Source of the DNA: SZUA-309 sp965215995
GTDB taxonomy: Bacteria; Pseudomonadota; Gammaproteobacteria; Pseudomonadales; Azotimanducaceae
Assembly (NCBI GenBank): GCA_965215995.1
Contig: OZ244128.1
Coordinates: 1,550,001 to 1,614,000, forward strand
DNA length: 64,000 bases
Direction: 5' to 3'
In this document: positions 1 to 8,385 of the stretch, in pieces
Position numbering within the stretch: the stretch's first letter is position 1
How the letters are laid out: every line of letters begins with the position of its first letter
Program-made: the position numbers and the translations under genes
The notes under the pieces: model-generated
Seen by the model: only the letters and a program-made list of their open reading frames with translations
What the model was told of the DNA's origin: nothing
Database searches by the model: none

Positions 1-248
1 CCTACACCGGCAAACCCGTTCCGGACAACCTGGCTATGACAGGTGAGCTAACGCTCTCCGGGCTCGTGCTGCCCGTCGGCGGAATCAAGGAAAAACTGCT
101 TGCCGCGCACAGGGCCGGCAAGCACAAAGTGATCCTTCCAGCCGAGAACGAGTCGGATCTCAGCAAGCTGCCGGAGACGGTGCGCGAGGATCTGGAGATC
201 GTCCTGGCTCGAACGATTGAAGAGGTGTTTGCGGCTGTGTTCACCTGA
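1..248 (+). CDS. lon: Lon ATP-dependent protease, C-terminal end (partial)
   Basis: The reading frame is open from base 3 and the gene starts outside the window. The visible ~80 residues are the end of the S16 proteolytic domain: the stretch around MTGELTLSGLVLPVGGIKEK is the conserved Lon block, and its lysine in GGIKEK (codon near 87) is the lysine of the Ser-Lys dyad; the catalytic serine lies upstream of the window. The tail (RTIEEVF) is typical of Lon C-termini. Lon degrades misfolded and regulatory proteins in the cytoplasm. It converges on the next gene with only 6 bp between the two stop codons. Which Lon paralogue this is cannot be told from the tail. Confidence 0.92.
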   Translation, partial: YTGKPVPDNLAMTGELTLSGLVLPVGGIKEKLLAAHRAGKHKVILPAENESDLSKLPETVREDLEIVLARTIEEVFAAVFT

Positions 249-254
249 CGGGGG

Positions 255-938
255 CTATATGCGGCGATATAGGAGCGCATTCCCCGACTTGCCACAAAGT
301 TCCGCAGCCCCCGATTCTCGCAAGCAATACGCCATCTTCTGTGCCAGCCGGCGGGGCTGTCCCATGGCTTCGGCGAGATCGGCAGTGCTGAACGCTTCCG
401 GCAAAGGACCGTGTATCAGAGAGTAGAGATCCTGACGCGAGGAAATCCGCTGGCGTTCGAGCACATGATTCATCTGCCGACTCACCACGCGCCAGCCGCC
501 ACGACGACGGACACGCTGCGGATCGAACACGCGTATCTCATCTTCCTCGATCAGGACGACTTCCACCGAGAAATTCGGATGATCGAGCAAGTGCGGAATA
601 CTGACAAGCTCTTCAACGATGTTGGCAAGACTCGACCGTTTCGGTGACTTTCGCCGGCTGGCCTGTCCCTCCTCTTCCACCGGCAACTTGACGATATAGC
701 GAATGGCCGCGATGGGATGAACCAGCACGACCCGGTGCGACTCGATGAGGGTGGCAAGCTTGCGCTTGAGGTGTGCAAATCCTCCTGTCTGAATCTCGTA
801 TAGCACCTCGTCTTCAGCTCGCACATCCGCCACGTAGCTGCCCACGGGCACCTCTTCTTCTCCATTCCCGGTGAGATAGAGGGATTTCAGTGCCTGATGG
901 AGTGGCCCTTCGTTGAGGGTCCCGATACCTGTAGTCAT
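255..938 (-). CDS. Unknown protein, possible nuclease-like fold with C-terminal winged helix
   Basis: I do not recognise the function of this 227-residue soluble protein. Residues ~10-90 contain a D(39)...E(48)IQ(50) pattern (VADVR, LYEIQTG) followed by a KRKL helix and a VxLVHPIA strand, which resembles the D-(D/E)xQ core of PD-(D/E)XK nucleases; this is a pattern-level inference only. Residues ~180-227 look like a winged-helix DNA-binding unit (FSTADLAEAMG, then a helix, then a short wing). No signal peptide or membrane segment. The ATG at 938 has no clear ribosome-binding site. It stands alone between the end of lon (convergent) and a GST gene, so context gives little help. Confidence 0.6.
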   Translation of the reverse strand: MTTGIGTLNEGPLHQALKSLYLTGNGEEEVPVGSYVADVRAEDEVLYEIQTGGFAHLKRKLATLIESHRVVLVHPIAAIRYIVKLPVEEEGQASRRKSPKRSSLANIVEELVSIPHLLDHPNFSVEVVLIEEDEIRVFDPQRVRRRGGWRVVSRQMNHVLERQRISSRQDLYSLIHGPLPEAFSTADLAEAMGQPRRLAQKMAYCLRESGAAELCGKSGNALLYRRI

Positions 939-1007
939 GGATAGGCATTAACGCAATCCGATTGGGTGGCTGTCCAGCTGTCACCGGATTCGAGAGAGGC
1001 TTTTTGT

Positions 1008-1604
1008 TCAGTGCCAGTCTGGACCGTGACTCGCACGGTAAGCAGGACGGTCCTTGAGCCGCCGCACGTAGGCAGCGACGCTCTCACTGGGTGACTCGAG
1101 CCAGCCAAGCTGTACGGCGAAGTCCAGAGTGCCACCGAACACCACGTCGGCAGCGGTAAAGCGGGTTCCCAAAGCCCAATCCGCCTGTGGTGTCAGTGCT
1201 TCCACGGTCTGAAGACAGCGCGCCATATCCCCCCATCCAGCAGACTGCGCCGGATAGTCGGAAATGCCAAGCAGAGTGGCGGTGAACATGGGTTCCAGCG
1301 TGGTGCCCGGAAAGAACAGATAGCGGTAGTAGCTTCCCCGCTCCGGAGAATCCAGGGGTGGGGCGAGTCCTTTCTCCGGGAACTTGTCAGCCAGATAGGT
1401 GCAGATTGCCGCCGTCTCCGTGACGATCACATCTCCGTCTACGAGCGCCGGAACCTTGCCCATCGGATTGATGGCACGATACTCGGGGGTGTCATTTTCA
1501 CCGGCCAGGAAGTCCACGACGATCTGCTCGTGCGGAACGTCCAACTCAGTGAGCATCCAGTGCGTGGTCACGGCACGGCTCATGGGGTGAAAGTAGTGTT
1601 TCAT
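1008..1604 (-). CDS. Glutathione S-transferase family protein
   Basis: 198 residues when started at the ATG at 1602-1604, which has a GGAGAGG ribosome-binding site about 7 nt upstream; the frame stays open 24 nt further but without a better site. N-terminal thioredoxin-like domain (MKHYFHPMSRA, cis-proline block NPMGKVPAL, then the glutathione-binding E-T/S pair in VTETAAI) and an all-helical C-terminal domain (~85-198). GSTs conjugate or reduce electrophiles with glutathione in the cytosol; the substrate cannot be predicted. The ribosome-binding site is part of a perfect 11-bp inverted repeat (separate entry). A second GST lies at 4627-5238. Confidence 0.85.
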   Translation of the reverse strand: MKHYFHPMSRAVTTHWMLTELDVPHEQIVVDFLAGENDTPEYRAINPMGKVPALVDGDVIVTETAAICTYLADKFPEKGLAPPLDSPERGSYYRYLFFPGTTLEPMFTATLLGISDYPAQSAGWGDMARCLQTVEALTPQADWALGTRFTAADVVFGGTLDFAVQLGWLESPSESVAAYVRRLKDRPAYRASHGPDWH

Positions 1605-1610
1605 TGCGTG

Positions 1611-1646
1611 CCTCTCCGGATCCTGCAACCTCGAGATCCGGAGAGG
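1611..1646 (-). promoter_or_regulatory. Inverted repeat that contains the GST ribosome-binding site
   Basis: CCTCTCCGGAT (1611-1621) and ATCCGGAGAGG (1636-1646) are perfect 11-bp inverted copies separated by 14 bp. On the minus-strand mRNA the arm nearer the gene holds the GGAGAGG Shine-Dalgarno sequence, ending 7 nt before the ATG, so the hairpin would block initiation. It could alternatively be a DNA operator. The repeat is seen directly; the function is inferred. Confidence 0.45.
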
Positions 1647-1655
1647 CTAACCGAT

Positions 1656-1682
1656 CCCTACTGACAGGGCCTGGCAGTAGGG
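1656..1682 (-). terminator. Hairpin after the DnaB-like gene
   Basis: CCCTACTG (1656-1663) pairs with CAGTAGGG (1675-1682) around an 11-nt loop, immediately after the stop codon of the minus-strand DnaB-like gene. No T-tract follows, so this is at best a weak or Rho-assisted terminator, or a 3' stabilising structure. Confidence 0.35.
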
Positions 1683-2396
1683 TCACGCCATCGTCGCGAT
1701 CTCCACCTCCCCCTCATGCAGAAAGCAGGTTCTGCTGAACACCTTCAGATCGAGTGGATTGGGTAACCGCACATCGGCAGGACCCGGCACTGAACCAGCG
1801 CCCGGCTCGAAGTCACGACGAACCTGTGAAACGAACAACAGGATCAGGCCCCGTTCACCCGCGAACGCCTTCAGATCGGCTACCTGCTCTGTCAACCGCG
1901 GGTGTGCCCGTTTCTGATCCAATAGCTGCAGGTAGTCGACGATCACCACAGTGCCCGGCGAGACTCCAGCCAGACGCTCCACGATGTAGGACGCACAGAT
2001 GTCGTCCGAGCAATCGAGTTCAAACCGCCCTTCGTAGGCAGCCATTTCCTCGCCAATGGCAGCGAAAGTTCTGCGAACATCCTCGGGTCCGTACTCCAGG
2101 GAGAAGAACCAGCTCTGCTGGCCGCGTTTCATGGCGGCCACAGCCACCTCCAGCGCAAGCAACGTCTTGCCGTGTCCGGGCCTTGCACCGAGCAGCACGA
2201 GATCACCTTCCTGACAGGTGTCCATCAGGCGCCTGCCGGCACTGGGCTCGGCGTGGTGGGCAGCGAGCAGGCTCCAACTAGCAAAGCCCTCTTCCCGGGC
2301 AACCTGATCCAGTGCCTGATTGAGGGGTATCTGTGCTTCACGCGACCGAAGCCGCGCTTTGCGCTTGAGACGAAAAACAGGTGCGGACAGTTTCAT
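1683..2396 (-). CDS. DnaB-like RecA-fold ATPase, stand-alone
   Basis: 237 residues from the ATG at 2394-2396, chosen because AGGAGG sits 6 nt upstream; the frame extends 30 nt further without such a site. Residues 1-48 form a basic helical leader (FRLKRKARL...IPLNQALDQVA..EGFASWSLLA). Then comes a RecA-like domain: Walker A GARPGHGKT (70-78), SLEYGPEDV (99-107), Walker B TVVIVDYLQLL (149-159) and a SQV sensor (190-192). These are the hallmarks of the DnaB C-terminal domain, but the protein is half the length of DnaB and lacks its primase-binding domain and arginine-finger tail. It is therefore unlikely to be the replicative helicase; a role in DNA handling or as a toxin/antitoxin-linked ATPase is possible. 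Confidence 0.72.
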   Translation of the reverse strand: MKLSAPVFRLKRKARLRSREAQIPLNQALDQVAREEGFASWSLLAAHHAEPSAGRRLMDTCQEGDLVLLGARPGHGKTLLALEVAVAAMKRGQQSWFFSLEYGPEDVRRTFAAIGEEMAAYEGRFELDCSDDICASYIVERLAGVSPGTVVIVDYLQLLDQKRAHPRLTEQVADLKAFAGERGLILLFVSQVRRDFEPGAGSVPGPADVRLPNPLDLKVFSRTCFLHEGEVEIATMA

Positions 2397-2661
2397 GTCA
2401 AACCTCCTATGCGAGCCTTGTCTCACAATCCCTCCTTATGCGATTCGGCTCGGATAGCCAGGCTTGGTCGTGCACGAACGTGCACGCAGACGCCCTGCAC
2501 GAAAAGTACTTCCCCGGTGGAGGGGGGAGGCACGGGCGCTGTGCCTCTGAAGAGTATGGACCACACCGACCGGGAGCGGAACCCTCCATACGCCGACGCA
2601 CTCCGTCATGTGCACCTGTCCTGCGTAGCCACTACACTCGATAGCTCGGACGGGAGGCAGC
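2397..2661. other. Divergent intergenic region with two inverted repeats
   Basis: This 265-bp gap separates the divergent DnaB-like ATPase and PhyH genes and must hold both promoters; I cannot place them with confidence. It contains two adjacent copies of the palindrome CGTGCACG (2469-2476 and 2479-2486), and a hairpin GAGGCAC (2527-2533) / GTGCCTC (2541-2547). No gene is seen. Confidence 0.4.
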
Positions 2662-3618
2662 ATGGTCGGGAGCAACATCGGCTGGACAGAGAAACCGAAG
2701 GATCATCCGGAGATCGTCGCGCTGAAAGCGCACCTGGAAGCCAACAACGGCATCCGTTCTCTGGAGATCCTTGAGCTGACTGACGTCGAGCGGGTGATTG
2801 AGATCTTTCGGCGTGACGGTTTCGTGGTGGTAGGCGACGTGCTGAACGCGGAGCAGGTCGCAATGCTCGCGGAAGGATGCCGGACCGTCATCGACGAGGT
2901 GCTCGCCCTCGATGCGGAGAGGACCGGTAACCGAGGCTCCCAACGCTATTCCTTTGGCGGTTCGTCGCTGACACGCAGCCAGCTGCATCGACCCGCCTGG
3001 CAGATGCTGCTCTCTCTCAGCGAGGTCACCGATCTGGTGGCGGCGCTGTTCGGCTCTGATGATTTCATTCTGCGCGCGGCAAGCGGCGACTTCTGCCTGC
3101 CGGGAACCACCGGCTATCAACGTCTGCATGCGGACGTGCGGGACTGGGAGAGCAAGACCGATTCACCGTTCAGTGCCTTCCACGATCCAAGCGGGCGGAT
3201 CAGCATTCGCGATCTGCCTTGCCCATACATCTGCGTGAACTTTCTGCCTCAGGACGTGACCCGGTTGAACGGCCCGACCCGGCAGATTCCGGGCACCCAG
3301 AATTCGAGAGCAAAGATCCCCGGACTCAAAGACGAACCGGAATGGATGAAGCTCAGCACCGTCTGCCCCGCACCTGCAGGCAGCATCATGATTCGTGACG
3401 TGCGGGCCTGGCACGGCGGTACGCCAAATCTGTCGGATGAAGTCCGCTCGATCCCGAACCTGGAGTTTTACGCGCCCTGGTTTCGGGAACCTTTAGTGCC
3501 GGGTATTTCCTATGAGGATTACAGGAAACTGCCGGAACGGGCGCAGAGGCTGGTCCGCTTCAGCGTCATGGACTCCAGTGAAGAGCTCGAGACCGGCACT
3601 ACGCTTCGGGCCCCCTGA
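2662..3618 (+). CDS. Phytanoyl-CoA dioxygenase (PhyH) family protein
   Basis: 318 residues; ATG preceded by GGGAGG. PhyH enzymes are Fe(II)/2-oxoglutarate dioxygenases with a double-stranded beta-helix. The iron triad is visible: H156 and D158 in QRLHADV, and H251 in AWHGGTPNLS, with R262 positioned to bind the 2-oxoglutarate carboxylate. The N-terminal part has the family's DGFVVVGDVL opening (52-61) seen at the start of the fold. No signal peptide, so cytoplasmic. The substrate (fatty acyl, amino acid or a small hydroxylated metabolite) cannot be read from sequence. It is followed 33 bp later by an aldo/keto reductase, probably one transcript. Confidence 0.85.
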   Translation: MVGSNIGWTEKPKDHPEIVALKAHLEANNGIRSLEILELTDVERVIEIFRRDGFVVVGDVLNAEQVAMLAEGCRTVIDEVLALDAERTGNRGSQRYSFGGSSLTRSQLHRPAWQMLLSLSEVTDLVAALFGSDDFILRAASGDFCLPGTTGYQRLHADVRDWESKTDSPFSAFHDPSGRISIRDLPCPYICVNFLPQDVTRLNGPTRQIPGTQNSRAKIPGLKDEPEWMKLSTVCPAPAGSIMIRDVRAWHGGTPNLSDEVRSIPNLEFYAPWFREPLVPGISYEDYRKLPERAQRLVRFSVMDSSEELETGTTLRAP

Positions 3619-3651
3619 TCAGACACAACAAGAACGAGAGAAGGAACAGCC

Positions 3652-4617
3652 ATGCAATATCGTCAGTTGGGCCGCTCAGGCGTCAGGGTGAGCAGCCTCT
3701 GCCTCGGCACCATGAACTTCGGACCGCGGACTTCCGAGGCAGACGCCTTCGCAATCCTGAACGAGGCGACCAACGCCGGGATCAATTTCATTGATACTGC
3801 CGATCAGTACGGGGGTCACCTGGGAGTGGGCACGACCGAGTCCATTCTCGGCAACTGGCTGAAAGAGGACGGAACACGCCGGCACCGCCTGGTACTGGCC
3901 ACCAAGGTGCATGAGCCCATGTCTCCCGACGTGAATGACCGCGGGCTTTCCGCTCGCCACATCCGGAACGCCTGCGACGCCAGCCTGAGCAGGCTCGGCG
4001 TCGAACACATAGATCTCTACCAGATGCACCACATCGATCGCAGCGTGCCGGTGGACGAGATCTGGTTGGCCATGGACCGATTGATCGCCCAGGGTAAAGT
4101 CACCTACATCGGTTCCAGCAACTTTCCAGGCTGGGCCATCGCCCGGGCCAACGAGCGCGCCAGTGCCCTAGGCGCGCCTGGCCTCACCTCCGAGCAGAGC
4201 TTGTACAACCTGATCGAGCGTCGAGTCGAGCTGGAAGTGCTCCCGGCTTGCCGTGAGTATGGCGTGAGTGTGATTCCGTGGAGCCCCCTGGCGGGTGGAC
4301 TCCTGGCAGAGCCAGCCAAGGACGGGAAAGGTCGGCGGCAGTCCGAAGACGCAGTAGCAGAGCGCGCCCGACGGGCAGATCAGCTTGATCGGTTTGCTAC
4401 CCTTTGCGCTGAGCTCGGTGAATCCATGAGTTCGGTTGCCCTGGCCTGGTTGCTGCACCAGGAGCCGGTAGCCGCCACCATCATCGGTCCCGCTGACCTC
4501 AGTCAGCTCACCTCCGTGCTTGGCGTGCCGGACCTGGCGCTCAGCCCGGAAGCGCTCGAGGCCATCGACGAGATTTTCCCACCCTGTGGTGCCGCGCCGG
4601 AGGCCTACGCCTGGTAG
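3652..4617 (+). CDS. Aldo/keto reductase
   Basis: 321 residues, AAGGA ribosome-binding site before the ATG. NADPH-dependent carbonyl reductase with a TIM-barrel fold. The catalytic tetrad can be placed: D48 and Y53 in FIDTADQYG, K85 in LATKV, H126 in DLYQMHHID. The cofactor-binding C-terminal part includes IPWSPLAGGLL and TIIGP. It resembles the YajO/IolS-like branch of the family (AKR11/13 type). Downstream of the PhyH gene on the same strand; the pair may oxidise and reduce the same metabolite. Converges on a GST gene 9 bp downstream. Confidence 0.88.
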   Translation: MQYRQLGRSGVRVSSLCLGTMNFGPRTSEADAFAILNEATNAGINFIDTADQYGGHLGVGTTESILGNWLKEDGTRRHRLVLATKVHEPMSPDVNDRGLSARHIRNACDASLSRLGVEHIDLYQMHHIDRSVPVDEIWLAMDRLIAQGKVTYIGSSNFPGWAIARANERASALGAPGLTSEQSLYNLIERRVELEVLPACREYGVSVIPWSPLAGGLLAEPAKDGKGRRQSEDAVAERARRADQLDRFATLCAELGESMSSVALAWLLHQEPVAATIIGPADLSQLTSVLGVPDLALSPEALEAIDEIFPPCGAAPEAYAW

Positions 4618-4626
4618 CCACTCCGC

Positions 4627-5238
4627 TCAGGTGCTGAAGCGCTTGCGGGCTTCTCTGGCGGCTGGCCGTTGGTAACACCGATCAAGCCACTGCCGCACAT
4701 GTGGAAATCGGGTCATGGAGAGCCCAGACGAACGCGATGGTGACAGAACGCCTGCCACGTTCAGGTCTGCGACGGTAAACGCATCTCCCAACAACCATGG
4801 CGTCTGCGCCAGCACCCGTTCGAATACCGCAAGAGACTGCTCGATCATGTCATTCGCCCGATCACTAATGACTTCAACGAGGTCGGCAAGCAGTGCGTCC
4901 TTCTGTACCCAGGGTTCCAAATGTCCCTGCGCAAACAGCGTCCAGCGGATGGCTTCGGCCACGGCTTCCTCGGAACCCGGGTACAGCGGCTCCGGCCCTT
5001 CCCTGCCATAGCGCTCGGCAAGATAGAGATTTATGGCCAGCGACTCGGCCAGCGCGAACTCGCCGTCCACCAGTGTCGGTATGGCACCGGCGGGGTTCAA
5101 TTGCAGGAATGCGGTGGTTTTCAGCGCCGGATCATCGAACTCGTACGGAACATGCTCGAACTCCAGTGACAGCTCGGTGAGCATCCAGAGCACGCGCATG
5201 GTTCTTGATCGGGGAGAGCCATAGAGGGTGATCATCAT
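4627..5238 (-). CDS. Glutathione S-transferase family protein
   Basis: 203 residues from one of two adjacent ATG codons (5236-5238 or 5233-5235). The frame is open 102 bp further upstream, but that extension reads into the promoter of the divergent gene and has no ribosome-binding site. Thioredoxin-like N-domain (ITLYGSPRSRTMRV, cis-proline block LNPAGAIPTL, ALAESLAI) and helical C-domain with the FTVADLNVAGVL block typical of the family. Function: glutathione conjugation or reduction in the cytosol, substrate unknown. Confidence 0.85.
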   Translation of the reverse strand: MMITLYGSPRSRTMRVLWMLTELSLEFEHVPYEFDDPALKTTAFLQLNPAGAIPTLVDGEFALAESLAINLYLAERYGREGPEPLYPGSEEAVAEAIRWTLFAQGHLEPWVQKDALLADLVEVISDRANDMIEQSLAVFERVLAQTPWLLGDAFTVADLNVAGVLSPSRSSGLSMTRFPHVRQWLDRCYQRPAAREARKRFST

Positions 5239-5339
5239 CGTGCTCAGTCTGGCAGATGACGCGTCATCCTGGCAGATGACGGCCTGCACGTCGCCAGGCA
5301 TACTCATCGGCCAATTCAATCTCTTTGGGGAGAGACACA

Positions 5340-5636
5340 ATGAGTGCAGACGGTACCTGGAACACCACGATCAACAGCCCCATGGGCGCCCAGAACGGCA
5401 CCATGACCCTGGCGACGGACGGAGGCGCGTTGACCGGCAAGCTATCAGGCCCGCAAGGCGAGATCGACATCGAAGACGGCACGGTGGACGGCGACAACCT
5501 AGCCTGGAAAGCCAGCATGACCTCACCGATGCCGATGACCCTGGAATTTTCGGCCACGGTGGATGGGGATGAAATCAGTGGTGACGTAAAGCTGGGTGCC
5601 TTTGGCAACGCGACCTTCACGGGTACCCGCGCCTAG
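5340..5636 (+). CDS. Small conserved protein of unknown function, beta-rich
   Basis: 98 residues from the ATG at 5340, which has GGGGAG upstream (an in-frame ATG 15 nt earlier lacks one). The chain is a series of short beta-strands with repeated turns (GTWNTTINSPMG, GGALTGKLSGPQG, DGDEISGDVKLGAFGNATF), like small lipocalin/calycin-type binding barrels, but no ligand site is evident. No signal peptide. The next gene, an acyl-CoA carboxylase subunit, starts 12 bp downstream, so they are probably co-transcribed; function unknown. Confidence 0.7.
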   Translation: MSADGTWNTTINSPMGAQNGTMTLATDGGALTGKLSGPQGEIDIEDGTVDGDNLAWKASMTSPMPMTLEFSATVDGDEISGDVKLGAFGNATFTGTRA

Positions 5637-5648
5637 CCCTTCCTGGCC

Positions 5649-7199
5649 ATGAGCTGGGAGGAGGAAATCAGAGAGCTGAAGCGGCGTGAGCAGATGGCCC
5701 ACGCCATGGGCGGTCCGGACAAGGTCGCCCGCCAGCACGAGTTCAACAAGCTCACCATTCGCGAGCGCATTGCCGCCGTGGCGGACGATGCGTCCTTCCA
5801 TGAGATAGGCGCGCTGGCCGGTGTTGGCAGCTATGACGACGATGGCAACCTGACCGCGTTCACACCCTCGAACTTCGTGTTCGGCACCGCGGACATCGAT
5901 GGTCGCCCGGTGATCCTCTCAGGTGACGATTTCACCGTTCGGGGCGGCTCAGCGGACGCTTCCATTGCCGGCAAGCGCACTCAGGCGGAAGGGCTGGCAC
6001 TGGAATTGCGATTGCCCCATATCCGTCTGGTCGACGGGATGGGCGGTGGCGGCTCGGTCAAGACCATCGAGATGGCAGGACGTACCTACATTCCGGAGCT
6101 GCGCGGCTGGGAGACCGTGGTCCGGCACCTGGGTATAGCGCCTTCGGTGTCGCTCGCACTTGGCTCCGTGGCTGGTATCGGTGCTGCCAGGGTAGCAACC
6201 AGCCACTACAGCCTGATCGTCAAATCCTCTGCCCAGATGATGATCGCCGGACCCGCGCTGGTGGACTGGGCGAGCCTTGGTGATGTGAGCAAGGAAGAGC
6301 TGGGGGCTTCGAAGATTCATACCCGCAATGGTGCCATCGATGACGAGGTGGCATCCGAAGCAGAGGCCTTTGCGCGGGTCAAGCGATTTCTCTCCTACCT
6401 GCCTTCCAGCACGGACGAACTGCCACCCGTGCTCGAGCCCGACGACGATCCCACACGGCGTGAGGAAGCGCTGATCGATCTTGTGCCCAAAGACCCGCGC
6501 AAGGTCTACAAGATGCGGACTGTAATCGATGCGGTGGTGGACAAGGGCTCCTTCTTCGAGATCGGTTGCAAGTGGGGTAAGTCCATAACCACCGGTCTCG
6601 CCCGACTCGACGGCGTGCCGGTGGCGTTGTTTGCCGAAAATCCAATGGTCTACGGCGGCGCCTGGACCGCAGACGCCTGTAAGAAGCTCATCCGCCTCAT
6701 CGATCTGGCCTCTACTTTTCACCTGCCGCTGGTCCATCTGGAAGATTGCCCCGGTTTTCTGATCGGCAAGTCCTCTGAGGAGACCGCCACCATCCGCTTC
6801 GGATCCCAGGCCCTCGCCGCGCTCGGTCAGTCACCAGTGCCGTTCTGCTCGGTCGTGATCCGCAAGGCATTCGGTGTGGCAGGTGGCGCAAACCATAAAC
6901 CCGGCAGTCACCACATCCGGGTCGCCTGGCCTTCCGGAGATTGGGGATCGCTGCCTATCGAAGGCGGTATCGAGGTGGCATACAAAGCGGAAATCGCGGA
7001 AGCGGAAGATCCGGACGAGCACCTCTCGAGAATCAAGGAGCGACTGAATCGAGTGCGCTCACCCTTCCGTTCTGCAGAGTATTTCGAGATCGAGGAGATC
7101 ATCGACCCCCGGGACACCCGGAGTTTGCTCACCCGCTGGGTCAGATTGGCGCGCAGAGCGCTCAACACCGAAGCGCCGCGGTTCTGGTATCGCCCTTAG
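5649..7199 (+). CDS. Acyl-CoA carboxylase, carboxyltransferase (beta) subunit
   Basis: 516 residues, the usual length of PccB/AccD-type carboxyltransferases. Two crotonase-like halves: N-terminal ~30-260 (RERIAAVADD, DDFTVRGGSADAS, GSVAGIGAARVA) and C-terminal ~280-510 (IGCKWGKSITTGLARLDG, DCPGFLIG, AFGVAGGANH). It transfers carboxyl from biotin to an acyl-CoA (propionyl-, methylcrotonyl- or a larger acyl-CoA). No biotin carboxylase/carrier gene lies nearby, so the partner must be encoded elsewhere. The canonical GGAR motif of acetyl/propionyl enzymes is not seen intact in either half, which makes the substrate uncertain. Confidence 0.85.
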   Translation: MSWEEEIRELKRREQMAHAMGGPDKVARQHEFNKLTIRERIAAVADDASFHEIGALAGVGSYDDDGNLTAFTPSNFVFGTADIDGRPVILSGDDFTVRGGSADASIAGKRTQAEGLALELRLPHIRLVDGMGGGGSVKTIEMAGRTYIPELRGWETVVRHLGIAPSVSLALGSVAGIGAARVATSHYSLIVKSSAQMMIAGPALVDWASLGDVSKEELGASKIHTRNGAIDDEVASEAEAFARVKRFLSYLPSSTDELPPVLEPDDDPTRREEALIDLVPKDPRKVYKMRTVIDAVVDKGSFFEIGCKWGKSITTGLARLDGVPVALFAENPMVYGGAWTADACKKLIRLIDLASTFHLPLVHLEDCPGFLIGKSSEETATIRFGSQALAALGQSPVPFCSVVIRKAFGVAGGANHKPGSHHIRVAWPSGDWGSLPIEGGIEVAYKAEIAEAEDPDEHLSRIKERLNRVRSPFRSAEYFEIEEIIDPRDTRSLLTRWVRLARRALNTEAPRFWYRP

Positions 7200-7246
7200 G
7201 GCCTTTCCTGGATTTCCTATCGGTGTTCTGACAAAGGAATCAACAC

Positions 7247-7558
7247 ATGAAACTTCTGACGCTCGGCACCGCCTTGGTCACTGCCGTACTCACTAACCAG
7301 GTATTGGCCAATCCGGTCACCTGCAGCTACGGGGATCTATCGCGAACGATCGAAGTGGTTTACTCGGACCCGGGTCAGCCCGTGCCCTGCGAAGTGATTT
7401 ACGACAAGTCGGCAGAAGGCACGATCGAAACCCTATGGCAGGCCAACAACGAAGCCGGTTTCTGTGAAGCGCAGGCCAGGGCACTCGCCGCCAAGCTCAG
7501 CGGTATGGGTTGGCAGTGCGAGGCCGAGGTGCCCGGTGCAACCAACCAAGACAGTTAA
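7247..7558 (+). CDS. Secreted small protein of unknown function
   Basis: 103 residues with a clear signal peptide (MKLLTLGTALVTAVLTNQVLA, cleavage near residue 21). The mature part has four cysteines (TCSYG, VPCEV, GFCEA, WQCEA), consistent with two disulfides in the periplasm. The pattern SYGDLSRTIEVVY...PCEVIYDKS...LWQANNEAGFC is shared by small periplasmic proteins of unassigned role in gammaproteobacteria. Its stop codon overlaps the stop codon of the convergent gene (shared TTAA). Confidence 0.7.
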   Translation: MKLLTLGTALVTAVLTNQVLANPVTCSYGDLSRTIEVVYSDPGQPVPCEVIYDKSAEGTIETLWQANNEAGFCEAQARALAAKLSGMGWQCEAEVPGATNQDS

Positions 7559-8385
7559 GCGTCATCGCGATCGAGCAGCGCTTTGAGCACAACTTGAAGC
7601 GCTGCACCCTTCGCGTCCTTGAGTCCGCTCATCCGACTGTAAGCTTCTGCCGCCGCCTGATGGAATCCACCTGGTAGTCCCTGGGCCTCGAAAGTGGCAG
7701 CGATCTCCTCCATCTCAGCAACGAAACGCCATGCCTTTCCTGAAGTGGCCTGCGCCGAAACCTTCACTCTCTCCGGCAGGTCCGGTTGCGAGATCGACCA
7801 CTCCTCGAGCAACGCCTCGCTCACACCTTCCGCCTCCGCCAGTGCCCTTACCACGAGCAGCAGCGCACTGGAGCCTTTGGTGTAGGCTGCATAGCACATC
7901 TTCAGCGCGGACGCCGAGGTGGGACGGTCGTCTACCACGCTCACCCCCAGAATCGGATCCGCAAACCAGCTGCGAACGGCTTGGGCGCCCGCCCCGGACA
8001 GATAGAGCCGGGTCGTTCCCTCCCGGAGAGCAGGTGGCCCGACAATGCCGCCATCAACGTAGCTGTCGCCCACCAACCCTGCGATTTCTCGGGCTGTGGT
8101 TGGCGAGACCGCATTGGCATCCAGATAGATCCCGCTGAATCCAGCGGCAAGGACGGATTGGGCAACCTGCTTCGCGGCGTGCGGCGGGCAAACCGAGATC
8201 ACGCCTTCCGCATCAGCTGCCAGATCGGTGAGACCAGCCACCGGTATCAGCCCGGCTTTCTCCGCTCGCTCCACAGTCGCCGTTGAGCGTTCGCCAGCCG
8301 CCCAGACCACTTCATGGCCCGAGCGAACGAGCGCGGCACCGATGGTTGCGCCCATGGCGCCGGGGTTTACCAATCCGATCTTCAC
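7555..8385 (-). CDS. NAD(P)-binding 6-phosphogluconate dehydrogenase-like protein (DUF1932)
   Basis: 276 residues. Rossmann fold at the N-terminus (IGLVNPGAMGATIGAAL, residues 3-19) as in beta-hydroxyacid dehydrogenases, and a helical C-terminal domain with SASALKMCYAAYTKGSSALL, where the lysine matches the family catalytic lysine. The C-terminal domain is of the DUF1932 type. Probably oxidises a small hydroxy acid with NAD(P). Its ATG overlaps the stop of the upstream M20 peptidase (ATGA), so the two are translationally coupled and may act on the same compound. Confidence 0.8.
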   Translation of the reverse strand: MKIGLVNPGAMGATIGAALVRSGHEVVWAAGERSTATVERAEKAGLIPVAGLTDLAADAEGVISVCPPHAAKQVAQSVLAAGFSGIYLDANAVSPTTAREIAGLVGDSYVDGGIVGPPALREGTTRLYLSGAGAQAVRSWFADPILGVSVVDDRPTSASALKMCYAAYTKGSSALLLVVRALAEAEGVSEALLEEWSISQPDLPERVKVSAQATSGKAWRFVAEMEEIAATFEAQGLPGGFHQAAAEAYSRMSGLKDAKGAALQVVLKALLDRDDA

